From: Arthrobacter sp. E3 | GTDB taxonomy: Bacteria > Actinomycetota > Actinomycetes > Actinomycetales > Micrococcaceae | Assembly (NCBI RefSeq): GCF_017353415.1 | Contig: NZ_JAFMPX010000015.1 | Coordinates: forward strand, 1 to 64,000 | Direction: 5' to 3' | DNA length: 64,000 bases | Position numbers and translations under genes: made by a program | Notes under the pieces: model-generated | Databases searched by the model: none | What the model was told of the DNA's origin: nothing | The model's input: the letters and a program-made list of their open reading frames with translations, nothing else | Part shown: positions 18,249-27,554 of the stretch, piece by piece | Position numbering within the stretch: position 1 is the first letter of the stretch | How the letters are laid out: each line of letters begins with the position of its first letter

Positions 18249-19202
18249 CTACTTCGTGATTCCCTTGTCCTTCAGCCATCCGGCGGCAGCGTCTTTGGGA
18301 TCCATCTTTTGATCGCCGCTTACCTGGTCGTTGAGCTTGATGAGGTCTTCGGTGGTCAGCAGGCTTGAGACCTTGTTCAGTGCAGCTTTGGCGGCGTCGT
18401 TCACGGTGGCTGTCTTGACCACCGGCAGCACCTGCTGTGCCAGCCAGTTGTTCTTCGGGTCTGTCAGAACCACCAGTTTGTTGGCAGGAATGGCGGGAGA
18501 CGTGGTGAAGATGTCTGCCACCTGAATCTCGTCGTTCAGCAACGCCTTGACTGTCAGCGGCCCGCCGCCGTCGCTGACGGGGGTGAACTTGGCAGGCACG
18601 CAGCCGTAGTTCTCTTTCAAACCGGGCAAGCCGTACGGCCGGGTCGCGAATTCCGGTGGGGCACCAATGGCCAGTTCACTGCACACTTTCGCCATGTCCT
18701 CGATGGACTTCAGGTTGTACTTCGCTGCGGTCTCCGCGGTGACCACCATGGCGTCCTTGTCCTCGGCCTTGGCAGCATCCAGCACTGACAAACCGTCAGG
18801 CATCACTGCAGGCAGGGCCGCAAGCACCTCCTCCGCCGTCTTTGCTGTGGTCTTCGGATCCAGGTAGCCCAGCAGGTTTCCGCTGTAGTCGGGGACCAAG
18901 TCGATGGAGCCGTCCTCCACCGCCTTGATGTACACCTCGCGTGCGCCGATGTTCAGCTTTGTGGTGGCCGTAACACCGGCAGCATTCAGCGCACCTGCAT
19001 AAATTTCGGCAACTGTGGCGCTTTCGGGGAAGTTGGCTGAACCAACCACCACCGAGCTGCCACTGCTGCCATTGCCGCCCGGCGCGCTGCTGTCGCTGGC
19101 AAGAGGATTGCCTCCGCCACAGGCCGTAACGGCCAGCGCCACCGAGAGCCCTGCGGCCGCTCCGAGGACTGCCCGGCGGGTGGGAAACAAATTCTTGTTC
19201 AT
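18249..19202 (-). CDS. opuCC: Glycine betaine/choline-type ABC transporter substrate-binding lipoprotein
   Basis: 317 residues. Basic N-terminus, hydrophobic h-region and lipobox VTAC place the mature protein on the outer face of the membrane as a lipoprotein; twin Arg (TRRAVLG) is also present. The mature domain SSVVVGSANFPESATVAEIYAGAL and KAVEDGSIDLVPDYSGNLLGYLDP is characteristic of the OpuAC/quaternary-amine binding family. It binds an osmoprotectant and delivers it to the two permeases. ATGA overlap with the permease gene supports coupled translation. Confidence 0.9.
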   Translation of the reverse strand: MNKNLFPTRRAVLGAAAGLSVALAVTACGGGNPLASDSSAPGGNGSSGSSVVVGSANFPESATVAEIYAGALNAAGVTATTKLNIGAREVYIKAVEDGSIDLVPDYSGNLLGYLDPKTTAKTAEEVLAALPAVMPDGLSVLDAAKAEDKDAMVVTAETAAKYNLKSIEDMAKVCSELAIGAPPEFATRPYGLPGLKENYGCVPAKFTPVSDGGGPLTVKALLNDEIQVADIFTTSPAIPANKLVVLTDPKNNWLAQQVLPVVKTATVNDAAKAALNKVSSLLTTEDLIKLNDQVSGDQKMDPKDAAAGWLKDKGITK

Positions 19203-20032
19203 GTTGGATCTCCTTGTGAAGCGGACTGTTGATTCGTAGAGCCTATGGCCTTGAGGCTGGCTGCACTTTTTGAAGCCGGTTGTATTGCCTGGGATGTCGG
19301 GGCTGTCTCGCTGACAACTGTGGTTGGGCGCAGGCCGGGCGAGACCACTGCACGTTGGGTCAGGACCAGCAGGCCGTCAAGGATGATGGCCACGGCGGCG
19401 ATTACCACCGCACCACCAAGGACCTGGCCGTAATCCTGCACCGCCAGACCATCAATAATGTACCGGCCCAGCCCACCCAGGCCCAGGAGCGCCACCACAG
19501 CCACTGTGGAAACCACCTGCAACACGGCAGAACGGAATCCGCCGAGCATGACCACCAGCCCATTGGGGACTTCAACGCCAAAGAGGATCTGCGGTTCGGT
19601 CATACCCATGCTGCGTGCGGCATCCACCAAGTCCCTGTCTACGGCAGCGATCCCGGCATACGTGGCCGTAAGGATCGGTGGCACAGCCAGCAGCACCAGT
19701 GACCAAATGGCTGGCATGAGTGAAAGTGTGGACGTTGCAATGAGCGCAAACAATGTCATGATGCCCAGTGTTGGCAGGGCGCGGAGCATGCCGGCCAGGG
19801 CAATGACGGCGCCGCGTCCGCGGCCCGTGTGCCCCACATAGAGACCCACGGGGACTGCGATGGCGAGGGAAATTGCCAAAGTGAGGCCCGTGTAGCCGAG
19901 GTGCTCGGCGATGCGGGCGGGCACGCCCATGGGGCCCTGCCAGTTCATCGGGTCGGTGAGCCACTGCCAGCCTTGGGCAAAGGGGCCGGAGTCGCTGTAT
20001 TTCGTGGCGGCAAGCAGCAGTGGGGCACTCAT
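19199..20032 (-). CDS. opuCB: Osmoprotectant ABC transporter permease 2
   Basis: 277 residues with about six membrane helices in the BPD_transp_1 fold (PVGLYVGHTGRGRGAVIALAGMLRALPTLGIMTL; the EAA-like loop VDAARSMGMTEPQILFGVEVPNGL, which contacts the ATPase). The Ser/Thr-rich tail after 240 is likely cytoplasmic and disordered. It overlaps the preceding permease and the following binding-protein gene by four bases each. Confidence 0.9.
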   Translation of the reverse strand: MSAPLLLAATKYSDSGPFAQGWQWLTDPMNWQGPMGVPARIAEHLGYTGLTLAISLAIAVPVGLYVGHTGRGRGAVIALAGMLRALPTLGIMTLFALIATSTLSLMPAIWSLVLLAVPPILTATYAGIAAVDRDLVDAARSMGMTEPQILFGVEVPNGLVVMLGGFRSAVLQVVSTVAVVALLGLGGLGRYIIDGLAVQDYGQVLGGAVVIAAVAIILDGLLVLTQRAVVSPGLRPTTVVSETAPTSQAIQPASKSAASLKAIGSTNQQSASQGDPT

Positions 20033-20703
20033 GCTGGCACCGCCGTCGAAAGTGGTGCAGCTGTAGCTTTGTGGCTCCGCAACCAGGGGGTCAGCAGCTT
20101 TTGCAACAGCACAAGCACCAAATCCATCAACAAGGCCAAGACCAGTGTGCCCACAATTCCCACAATGATCTCGGTGGGGAAGTTGCGTGCCAACCCGTCG
20201 GTGAAGAAGAAGCCCAGGCTGGGAATGCCCAGCAGTGAGCCGACTGTCACCAGCGAGATGTTGCTGACGGAGATGACACGCAATCCGGCAAATAGCACCG
20301 GCAGGGAGAGCGGGAGATCGACGGTAAGGAATCGTTGGAACGGCTTATAGCCCATGGCCGTGGCGGATTGGCGGATGGCGTCATCCACTGAATTCAAGGC
20401 GTCGAGGGTGGACCGGACAAGCAGGGCAACAGCATAAATGGTCAGCGCCACAATGATGTTGGCAAAATCCAGGATCTGCGTGCCCAGAATGCTCGGCAGA
20501 ATCACAAACAATGCCAGGGACGGGACGGTGTACAGCAGCGATCCGACGGAGAGGATGGCCGCGCCGACACCCTTGTGCAGGCGCGCCAACTGGGCCAGGG
20601 GGATGGCGATGAGCACACTAAGGACCAAGGGCACCACGGCCTGTATCAGGTGGTAGCCGGTGAGGTTGAAGACCTGGGGCAGATTTGCCAGGAACCACTG
20701 CAT
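20029..20703 (-). CDS. opuCD: Osmoprotectant ABC transporter permease 1
   Basis: 224 residues starting MQWFLANLPQVFNLTGYHL. Membrane helices follow the BPD_transp_1 pattern, with the ATPase-contact loop DAIRQSATAMGYKPFQRFLTVDLPLSLP. The open frame extends upstream beyond this ATG into the ATPase gene, but that part is an out-of-frame shadow; the ATG at 20703, 16 bases after the ATPase stop, gives a family-sized protein with GCGGAGC as a possible ribosome binding site. Confidence 0.88.
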   Translation of the reverse strand: MQWFLANLPQVFNLTGYHLIQAVVPLVLSVLIAIPLAQLARLHKGVGAAILSVGSLLYTVPSLALFVILPSILGTQILDFANIIVALTIYAVALLVRSTLDALNSVDDAIRQSATAMGYKPFQRFLTVDLPLSLPVLFAGLRVISVSNISLVTVGSLLGIPSLGFFFTDGLARNFPTEIIVGIVGTLVLALLMDLVLVLLQKLLTPWLRSHKATAAPLSTAVPA

Positions 20704-20719
20704 CAGAGGGCTCCGCGCA

Positions 20720-21922
20720 TCAGTTTTTGCCTTCTCGGACGGCATCGATGACGGCGAGCACCTCAGGGCCCTTGACGACCCCTGCAACGCGTCCTTCATT
20801 ATCCACTGCAACACCCAACCCGGACGGGGATGAAAGCGCCGAATCGAGGGCGGTGCGCAAAGGATCGCCGCTGTGGAAAAGCGAACCACCGGGAACAAGG
20901 GTTGGTGAGACTGCGGCGCCTGGGCGGCCGGGGCCGGCGCTGTCCGCAGGGGAAAGCCAGCCCAGTGGGTGGTCTTCCGCGTCCACGGCCAACACCCACG
21001 CGGAGGTTCCGGGCACACGGGGGGAGGAAACGTCGTCGTGCTTCCTGGGCCATGCCACCGTTGCAACTTCATGAACCGGCACAGCTGCACCGGAACTGAA
21101 GGAGAGGCGGCGGAAACCGCGGTCGCGGCCCACAAAATTGGCCACGAAATCATCCACGGGAGCTCGCAGAATCTCTTCTGGGGACGCGTATTGGGCCACT
21201 CGTCCACCCACGGCAAACACGGCAACCCGATCGCCCAGAAGCGTGGCTTCATCAATGTCATGCGTGACGAAAATGATGGTTTTGTCCAGCTCGCGCTGCA
21301 GTCGCAGAAGCTCTTGCTGCAGCTCGGCCCGGACCACAGGGTCCACAGCGGAAAATGGCTCATCCATGAGCAAGATGGGCGGATCCGCGGCAAGTGCCCG
21401 CGCCACTCCCACGCGCTGCTGCTGGCCGCCGGAAAGCTGGTTGGGGTAGCGCTTGGCCATCGCTGCGGACAAACCGACGGTCTCCAACAGCTCCATGGAA
21501 CGCTGGCGTGCCTGTGCGCGCGGGACCTTGTTGAGGCGCAGCACGGTTGCAACGTTGTCCACGACGGTGCGGTGCGGCAGCAATCCGGCCTGCTGCATGA
21601 CGTAGCCCATGGAACGGCGCAGCTCGGGGGCGGGAATATCACCAACATTGCGCCCGCCCACGGTGATGCGCCCTGAAGTGGGCTCCACCATGCGGTTGAT
21701 CATGCGGAGGGAGGTGGTTTTGCCGCAGCCCGACGGCCCGACAAACACGGTGATTTTTCCGCTCTCAACGCTGAGGTTGAGGTTGTCCACGGCTGGTGGC
21801 TGGCCCGGGTACATCTTGCTGACGCCTTGGAATTCCACCATGGCAGTGCCGGCGTTGTGGATGGTTTTTTGCGCAGAATTAGTGCTGCCTTGCTCTGCGG
21901 CGATGGTTTCTTGGGCCGCCAT
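20720..21922 (-). CDS. opuCA: Osmoprotectant ABC transporter ATP-binding protein with CBS domains
   Basis: 400 residues. Walker A GPSGCGKTTS, signature LSGGQQQRVGVARALAADP, Walker B ILLMDEPFSAVD and the switch His in FVTHD are all intact. The C-terminal 110 residues look like a CBS pair (AWVLAVDAEDHPLGWL, GVAVDNEGRVAGVVKGPEVLAVIDAV), which in OpuA/OpuC senses ionic strength or c-di-AMP. First gene of the operon ATPase-permease-permease-binding protein-flavoprotein. A later ATG (MVEFQGVSK) would give a tighter N-terminus; the first is kept provisionally. Confidence 0.9.
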   Translation of the reverse strand: MAAQETIAAEQGSTNSAQKTIHNAGTAMVEFQGVSKMYPGQPPAVDNLNLSVESGKITVFVGPSGCGKTTSLRMINRMVEPTSGRITVGGRNVGDIPAPELRRSMGYVMQQAGLLPHRTVVDNVATVLRLNKVPRAQARQRSMELLETVGLSAAMAKRYPNQLSGGQQQRVGVARALAADPPILLMDEPFSAVDPVVRAELQQELLRLQRELDKTIIFVTHDIDEATLLGDRVAVFAVGGRVAQYASPEEILRAPVDDFVANFVGRDRGFRRLSFSSGAAVPVHEVATVAWPRKHDDVSSPRVPGTSAWVLAVDAEDHPLGWLSPADSAGPGRPGAAVSPTLVPGGSLFHSGDPLRTALDSALSSPSGLGVAVDNEGRVAGVVKGPEVLAVIDAVREGKN

Positions 21923-22069
21923 GGAAGGTCCTCACTTTGGGTCGCGTTCTTGCGGATCGTTCACCTGGTGCTAGTCGATCATAGGCCGCGAGTTTTTGTT
22001 GAGTAAAGCCGGTGACGTTATTGGGCCTAGCTGCTGGCGGGCCCCACGGGCCCGGCATAGGCTGGCGGT

Positions 22070-23089
22070 ATGGACACTCACGGCAAGGATTTCAGCAAAA
22101 AAGACTTCAGTACTAAAGGCACATATGTCACGGGATCCGAGTACACCCGCGATACAAACTACATTGAAACCCGCATCACCCGAGACGGGGTGGATGGCTT
22201 TCCGGTAGAGGCAGGCCGCTACCGGCTCATAGTTGCCAGGGCATGTCCGTGGGCGCACAGATCCACTATTGTGCGCCGACTGTTGGGCCTTGAGGACGCC
22301 ATCTCGATTGGGGTTTGCGGGCCCACGCACGACGTGCGTTCCTGGACCTTCGACTTGGACCCCGGCGGGGTTGATCCTGTGCTGGGAATTGAACGGATCC
22401 AGGAGGCATACTTCAAGCGCACGCCCGACTATGCACGCGGGATCACCGTTCCGGCCATCGTGGATGTGCCCAGCGGGGCTGTTGTGACAAACAACTTCCC
22501 GCAAATAACTCTTGACTTCTCCACTGAATGGAAGGAATTTCAGCGAGAAGGAGCCCCTGACCTGTATCCGGAAGAGTTGCGGGCGGAAATGGCGGAGGTG
22601 AACCAGCGCGTCTTCACCGAGGTCAACAACGGCGTGTACAGATGTGGCTTTGCCGGCAGCCAGGAGGCGTACGAGTCTGCCTATTTGCGGCTCTTTGCAA
22701 ATCTGGACTGGCTGGAAGAGCGCCTCGCCAGCCGGCGCTACCTAATGGGGGGAAGCATCACCGAGGCGGATGTGCGGCTGTTCACCACACTTGTTCGCTT
22801 TGATGCTGTCTACCACGGCCACTTCAAGTGCAACCGCAACAAGCTCACCGAGATGCCCGTCCTGTGGGCCTATGCGCGTGACTTGTTCCAAACGCCCGGT
22901 TTTGGCGACACCGTGGACTTTGAGCAGATCAAGGCGCACTATTACATCGTTCATACGGACCTGAATCCCACCCACATTGTGCCGCTGGGTCCAGACCCCT
23001 CAGGTTGGGCTACACCCCACGGCCGCGAAGCTCTTGGAGGGAGGCCTTTTGGGGCGGGGACTGCACCAACGCGCGCCGTGGACGCCTAA
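22070..23089 (+). CDS. Glutathione S-transferase family protein (S-glutathionyl-hydroquinone reductase / YqjG-ECM4-like)
   Basis: 339 residues. The thioredoxin-fold motif ARACPWAHRSTIVRRLLGLEDAIS has the conserved catalytic Cys59 (C-P-W-A-H) of the YqjG/ECM4/Xi class; TVPAIVDVPSGAVVTNNFPQI and the helical C-terminal domain with NNGVYRCGFAGSQEAYE agree. Xi-class enzymes reduce thiol-hydroquinone conjugates. Because most actinobacteria use mycothiol, the natural thiol is probably mycothiol (inference). TAGGCT lies six bases before the ATG and there is no clear ribosome binding site. Confidence 0.85.
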   Translation: MDTHGKDFSKKDFSTKGTYVTGSEYTRDTNYIETRITRDGVDGFPVEAGRYRLIVARACPWAHRSTIVRRLLGLEDAISIGVCGPTHDVRSWTFDLDPGGVDPVLGIERIQEAYFKRTPDYARGITVPAIVDVPSGAVVTNNFPQITLDFSTEWKEFQREGAPDLYPEELRAEMAEVNQRVFTEVNNGVYRCGFAGSQEAYESAYLRLFANLDWLEERLASRRYLMGGSITEADVRLFTTLVRFDAVYHGHFKCNRNKLTEMPVLWAYARDLFQTPGFGDTVDFEQIKAHYYIVHTDLNPTHIVPLGPDPSGWATPHGREALGGRPFGAGTAPTRAVDA

Positions 23090-23196
23090 ATGTTAGCAGG
23101 CACCGCCGCTGACAAAACCCGTTACTGACAAATGCCCGGGTAGGGGGGGAATAATTACCTGCAACCAGTTCGTGCACGCAATCAAGGAGATCCGTT

Positions 23197-23625
23197 ATGG
23201 CCACTCACCTGAATCCATACTTGAGCTTTCGTGACAATGCCAGGGAAGCGATGGAGTTCTACCAAACGGTCTTTGGCGGCACGCTTGAGGTGACCACTTT
23301 CGGCGAATTCAGCATGGCCCAGGACCCGGCCGACACCGACAAGGTCATGCACTCCATGCTCACCAGCAACAGCGGACTCGTCCTGATGGGCTCCGATGCG
23401 CCCTCCTCCATGGACTCGAGGGAACTCTCCCACGGCACGGACCACACTGTGTCCCTCAGTGGTGAGGACGAGACGGAGCTGCGCGGCTACTGGGACAAGC
23501 TTTCCGACGGCGGCCAAGTCGCCATGTCGTTTGAGAAAGCTCCCTGGGGCGACACTTTTGGCATGTGCACGGACAAGTTTGGTGTGCCATGGATGATCAC
23601 CGTCGCCGGGACGCCAGCGCAGTAG
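23197..23625 (+). CDS. VOC-family protein, PhnB/3-demethylubiquinone-methyltransferase-like
   Basis: 142 residues. The N-terminus HLNPYLSFRDNAREAMEFYQTVFGG is the signature of PhnB-like members of the glyoxalase/VOC superfamily, with later KMPWGDTFGMCTDKFGVPW-like strand (here EKAPWGDTFGMCTDKFG). Most have no proven reaction. AAGGAGATC precedes the ATG at normal spacing. A single gene between the GST-like and MarR genes. Confidence 0.85.
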   Translation: MATHLNPYLSFRDNAREAMEFYQTVFGGTLEVTTFGEFSMAQDPADTDKVMHSMLTSNSGLVLMGSDAPSSMDSRELSHGTDHTVSLSGEDETELRGYWDKLSDGGQVAMSFEKAPWGDTFGMCTDKFGVPWMITVAGTPAQ

Positions 23626-23670
23626 CCCGAAACCACCGCAAAGCCAGCACGGAGCGGAGAGTCACGGCAG

Positions 23671-24177
23671 TTAGTCGTGCAGCACGCTGAGTATCCGGGC
23701 CAATTCGGCGCGATCATGCTGGTTGAGCCGGGAAAAATACTCCGTGGACTTGTCACGGCGCTCGGCCTGAATGTCGGCGAAGAGTTTTTGCCCGGCGTTG
23801 GTTGCCACGATCAGCGTTGCCCGCCTGTCGGTGGGGTCCGGATCCCGGCGCACCAGACCCTTCGCTTCCAGCTGGTCCACTACCTCGGTGGCTGAGCGCG
23901 GAGCAATGCGAAGCCGCCCCGCCAGGTCCTTGAGCCGGACGTCCCCCTGGCTGCAATCGATGCTGGCCTGAACGGCGCCTGCCCCGGCGCCGCCAGCGGT
24001 CTCAGCAGGCATATCGGGGTGGCGGCGCATCAACGTCAACAGCGCCCGCCACTGGTGCGGAGTCAGCTCCCAAGGGGCTAATTGCTCTGACCACGTGCGT
24101 CGCAGGCCACGGAATGCTGCGTGAAACAGTTCGCCAAGATCTGGCAAATCATCAGGTGAGTCCACGTACATAAGCAT
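23671..24177 (-). CDS. MarR-family transcriptional regulator
   Basis: 168 residues. Winged-helix core: ELTPHQWRALLTLMRRHP, then DVRLKDLAGRLRIAPRSATEVVDQLEAKGLVRRDPDPTDRRATLIVATNAG, the recognition helix and wing of MarR proteins. The start at 24177 is chosen because AAGG sits six bases before it; the open frame continues upstream without family resemblance. It is divergent from an ABC exporter gene 90 bases away, so repression of that exporter and relief by its ligand is the natural hypothesis. Confidence 0.88.
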   Translation of the reverse strand: MLMYVDSPDDLPDLGELFHAAFRGLRRTWSEQLAPWELTPHQWRALLTLMRRHPDMPAETAGGAGAGAVQASIDCSQGDVRLKDLAGRLRIAPRSATEVVDQLEAKGLVRRDPDPTDRRATLIVATNAGQKLFADIQAERRDKSTEYFSRLNQHDRAELARILSVLHD

Positions 24178-24179
24178 AC

Positions 24180-24211
24180 TAACCTTGACAACGAACCACA
24201 TAGTGAGGTTA
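24180..24211. promoter_or_regulatory. Possible MarR operator in the marR-exporter gap
   Basis: TAACCT and AGGTTA are inverted copies 20 bases apart in the 90-base gap between the divergent genes. A TTGACA (24185-24190) overlaps the left arm and could be the -35 of the exporter promoter. The symmetry is short, so confidence is low. Confidence 0.3.
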
Positions 24212-24267
24212 CATCTACAATAAATAGTACGAGTCCCGCTCCTCGCGCACCACATGGAGGTGTCCCC

Positions 24268-26148
24268 TTGACGGAGAACATCCTCAAGCGAAAACCCGGA
24301 CGTGCGCGATCCGTCCCCCAGAAATCCAGTGCGGGCGGCCTGGGACGTGGTCCGGCCCGCGTCAACCCTGCCGACAAAGCTCAAATTAAACGCCACCCCG
24401 TGAGTCTGAAACGGGTGATGGCATTGTTCGCACCGCACAAAGTGACTATCACCGTCGTCGTACTGTTGATCAGCGCCTCGAGCCTGATCAGCCTGGCCCA
24501 ACCGTTTCTAGTCAGAAGTGTCATTGACACAGCACTGCCCGAAGAGGATCTATCAATGCTGGGGTGGCTCGCCGGTGCCATGATTGCGGTTGCCGCAGCA
24601 ACTGCCCTTATCGGCGTAGTGCAGACGTGGATGACAACGTCAATGGGGCAGAAAATCATGCACGAGCTGCGCACCCGGCTGTTCGCGCACCTACAAAAAC
24701 AATCACTTGCGTTCTTCACCAAGACACGCAGCGGCGAAGTGCAGTCACGCCTCAACAACGACATTTCCGGCATGCAGTCAGTCATCACGTCCACCGCCAC
24801 CGGCGTCGCCTCCAATGTGACAATCGCGGTGGGCACGGCCGTCGCCATGGTGGTGCTATCCCCGCAGCTGGCCCTGCTCTCACTGATCGTCATCCCGCCA
24901 GCCGTCTGGTTTTCCCGCCGCGTGGCGCTGCTGCGGCGCGACATTACCAGCACCATGCAGGCCGAGCTGGCGACCATGAACACTTATGTGGAGGAAGGGC
25001 TTAGCATCTCCGGCGTGCGATTGGCGAAAACACTGGGCACCACCGGCCGTGATGCCACGCGCTACACCGAAAGCTCCAAACGCCTTATCGGGCTGGAACT
25101 CCGTTCGCAGCTGGCTGGGCGATGGCGGATGGCCACCATGGGCATCATTTTCTCCGCCATCCCAGCGCTCATCTACTTTGCCGGCGGACTTCCCGGGAAT
25201 ACCATGAGCATCGGTACCATCGTCGCATTCGCGGCGCTGCAGGCTACCATTTTTCGTCCCATCATGGGCCTGCTCAACCTTGGCGTCCAGTGGGTCACGG
25301 CCATGGCGCTCTTCAGCCGCATCTTCGAATACCTCGACATGGTGCCGGAAATCACGGGCCCCGCCCACCCAGTCGATTTGGATCCGGCACTGGTGCGCGG
25401 CGAGGTCAGCTTTGAAAACGTACATTTTGCGTACGACGGCGGCCCTGACGTTTTGCGCGGAATCAACCTTGCGCTTCCCGCCGGCACCACAACGGCCGTG
25501 GTGGGCCCCACAGGTTCGGGTAAGTCGACGCTTGGGGCACTTGTACCACGGCTGCACGATGTCACAGCGGGGAGGGTCACAATCGACGGTGTGGACGTCC
25601 GTGACATTGCACCGAACGTGCTGGCTCGCATAGTCGGTGTCGTCTCGCAAGAGACGTACCTGAGCCACGCTTCAATCAGGGACAACCTGCTGCTCGCTGC
25701 GCCGCAAGCTGACGATGCCACATTGTGGAAGTCGCTGGCCTCGGCCCAGATCGCAGACCACGTTGCCGCGCTCCCCGAAGGACTCGACACTCTTGTTGGC
25801 GCCCGCGGCCACCGCTTCTCCGGTGGAGAGCAACAGCGGCTCGCCATTGCCCGGACCATCCTGCGCAACCCTCGGGTGCTGGTTCTTGACGAAGCCACCT
25901 CAGCTCTTGACAACTCCACGGAGGCAGCCGTCCAGGTGGCCCTTGACAGGCTGGCCGTCGGCCGAACGACGCTGTCCATCGCACACCGGCTCTCCACTGT
26001 CGACGACGCTGAACAGCTGGCAGTGCTTTCCGATGGGCTCGTGGTGGAAGTAGGGGTGCCAAAAGAACTTCGTGATGCAGGCGGCGCCTACGCGGCGCTC
26101 GTCGCTGTTGGCGAGGAGCTGGAAGTAATTTCACAGAACGCAGTGTGA
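24268..26148 (+). CDS. ABC multidrug-type exporter (membrane and ATPase domains fused)
   Basis: 626 residues. About six membrane helices in residues 50-350 (MALFAPHKVTITVVVLLISA onward) precede the ATPase domain: Walker A VVGPTGSGKSTLG, Q-loop VVSQETYLS, signature FSGGEQQRLAIARTI, Walker B VLVLDEATSALD and H-loop SIAHRLS. This is a half-transporter that works as a dimer to export lipids or drugs. The start is TTG at 24268, supported by GGAGGTG seven bases before it. Probable target of the divergent MarR regulator. Confidence 0.88.
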   Translation: MTENILKRKPGRARSVPQKSSAGGLGRGPARVNPADKAQIKRHPVSLKRVMALFAPHKVTITVVVLLISASSLISLAQPFLVRSVIDTALPEEDLSMLGWLAGAMIAVAAATALIGVVQTWMTTSMGQKIMHELRTRLFAHLQKQSLAFFTKTRSGEVQSRLNNDISGMQSVITSTATGVASNVTIAVGTAVAMVVLSPQLALLSLIVIPPAVWFSRRVALLRRDITSTMQAELATMNTYVEEGLSISGVRLAKTLGTTGRDATRYTESSKRLIGLELRSQLAGRWRMATMGIIFSAIPALIYFAGGLPGNTMSIGTIVAFAALQATIFRPIMGLLNLGVQWVTAMALFSRIFEYLDMVPEITGPAHPVDLDPALVRGEVSFENVHFAYDGGPDVLRGINLALPAGTTTAVVGPTGSGKSTLGALVPRLHDVTAGRVTIDGVDVRDIAPNVLARIVGVVSQETYLSHASIRDNLLLAAPQADDATLWKSLASAQIADHVAALPEGLDTLVGARGHRFSGGEQQRLAIARTILRNPRVLVLDEATSALDNSTEAAVQVALDRLAVGRTTLSIAHRLSTVDDAEQLAVLSDGLVVEVGVPKELRDAGGAYAALVAVGEELEVISQNAV

Positions 26149-26274
26149 AGCAACCAGGCTCGAAGTCTCGAATCACAGACCGAATCAGGTGGACATAAGA
26201 TGAGCGTAGTAAAAACTTGGTCGCTGCCGCGCCAGCTGGCGCCTGCCCCGAATGCCTGAAATTGAGGAATACAC

Positions 26275-27054
26275 ATGGAAATGTCGGCACGGTATGTCGC
26301 GTTGGGGGACTCTTTCACTGAAGGCCTCGGAGACACCGACCCCATGCTTCCCAACCAAGTTCGGGGGTGGGCGGACAGGCTAGCTGAGCAATTGGCGCTG
26401 GCGCACCCGGATGGCCCGCAGGCGTTCGGCTATGCCAACTTGGCGGTACGGGGCAAGAAAATGCGCCAGATCCTGGGCGAACAAATAGATGTCGCAGTGG
26501 GCATGAACCCCACACTTGTCACTATTTACGCGGGGATCAATGACATCCTTCGTCCCAAGGTGGACATTGACGCCCTCGTTACGGGCTACGCCGAAGGTAT
26601 CGCGAAACTGGCGGGGACCGGCGCCCGCGTTCTCGTCTTCACGGGTTTCGATGCCAGCACGTCGAAGGTTTTCGCAACCATTCGTGGACGAACGGCCATC
26701 TATAACGAGTTGCTGCGCGAAGTTGCCCAAGACCATGGCGCTGACCTCGTTGACTATTGGCGTTTCCGTGAATACAACGACTGGCGGTTGTGGGGGATCG
26801 ACCGTATGCATATGTCTGCACCCGGGCACATCAACATGGCCAACCGTGTACTCGGGCAGCTGGGCGAAGCCGCCCGCATCCCCCTGCCCGAGTTGCCTCC
26901 CGTCCTTGCCAAAACCGCCACCGAAACGCTCGTGGACAACGCGGTCTGGACTAAAGAGTACGTGGGTCCCTGGGTCAGCCGGCGCCTCCGCGGAGTCTCC
27001 TCCGGAGACGCGCTCAGCGCACGCTGGCCAGTCCTGCGGCCGCCAGCGGGCTAA
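26275..27054 (+). CDS. SGNH/GDSL-type hydrolase
   Basis: 259 residues. Block I YVALGDSFTEGLGD (nucleophile Ser), block II Gly in VRGKKMRQ, block III TIYAGINDIL (oxyanion Asn) and block V DRMHMSAPGHINMANRV with the catalytic Asp and His make a complete SGNH esterase. No signal peptide, so probably cytoplasmic. Substrate could be an acyl or acetyl ester of a sugar or lipid. GAGGA precedes the ATG. Confidence 0.88.
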   Translation: MEMSARYVALGDSFTEGLGDTDPMLPNQVRGWADRLAEQLALAHPDGPQAFGYANLAVRGKKMRQILGEQIDVAVGMNPTLVTIYAGINDILRPKVDIDALVTGYAEGIAKLAGTGARVLVFTGFDASTSKVFATIRGRTAIYNELLREVAQDHGADLVDYWRFREYNDWRLWGIDRMHMSAPGHINMANRVLGQLGEAARIPLPELPPVLAKTATETLVDNAVWTKEYVGPWVSRRLRGVSSGDALSARWPVLRPPAG

Positions 27055-27554
27055 ACCCCACGAAGATGCGACGCCGCGTCCACACTTTCACTGTTTGGCA
27101 GCATCATGCCCGGAAACCTTACGCAGGGCCATGCTTCGCCATGCAAGTTGGCGAGTGACTGCCGGTGAGTAGAGTGTTGGCACGTTCGTTGTGCTGGACT
27201 CACCCGATGCTGCGACCATGTGCGGACAACGAAACAGAAGGATCATGTGCACTGTTTCGAGGGGAAGTGCCCCTGTACGCTACAGTCAGTGCAGAGTGTG
27301 AAACAGATCTCACCGAACAGCAACTCCCTGATGAAACGAGGGGCCCTTGGGGATACCTCGCATGAATCAAGGCCCGCACCGTGAGACAGCCTGCGAGCAG
27401 CGAACTCCGGGAGATTTGATCAGTTCGTCCACCTACAAAGGCGTATTAGACGGTTGAAAGCAAAAGTGTCAGCAAGATTTCAGGACAATTCCAGAAGAGT
27501 GACTCTTAGACTGCGCACTGATGTAGAGCATTTTGTAAATGAAAGGATTTGGCA
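27055..27554 (+). other. 500-base region without a gene; contains a possible folded RNA at 27248-27293
   Basis: No credible protein is visible on either strand. At 27248-27254 and 27287-27293, TGCACTG and CAGTGCA form an outer stem. Inside it GGGG/CCCC (27261-27264, 27270-27273) and TGTA/TACA (27274-27277, 27281-27284) can form two small hairpins, making a three-way junction. CGAACT/AGTTCG at 27401-27406 and 27422-27427 is another weak stem. The last 100 bases are AT-richer than the surroundings and probably hold the promoter of the wall-protein gene. Confidence 0.3.
27495..27507. promoter_or_regulatory. 13-bp palindrome upstream of the wall-protein gene
   Basis: AAGAGT-G-ACTCTT is perfectly symmetric and ends 47 bases before the ATG at 27555, within the AT-rich probable promoter. 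It could be an operator. No cognate regulator is identified. Confidence 0.3.

Noticed and set aside
20704-21648. N-terminal extension of permease 1 over the ATPase gene
   Set aside because: The extension is an alternative frame of the ATPase gene; permease similarity begins only at the ATG at 20703.
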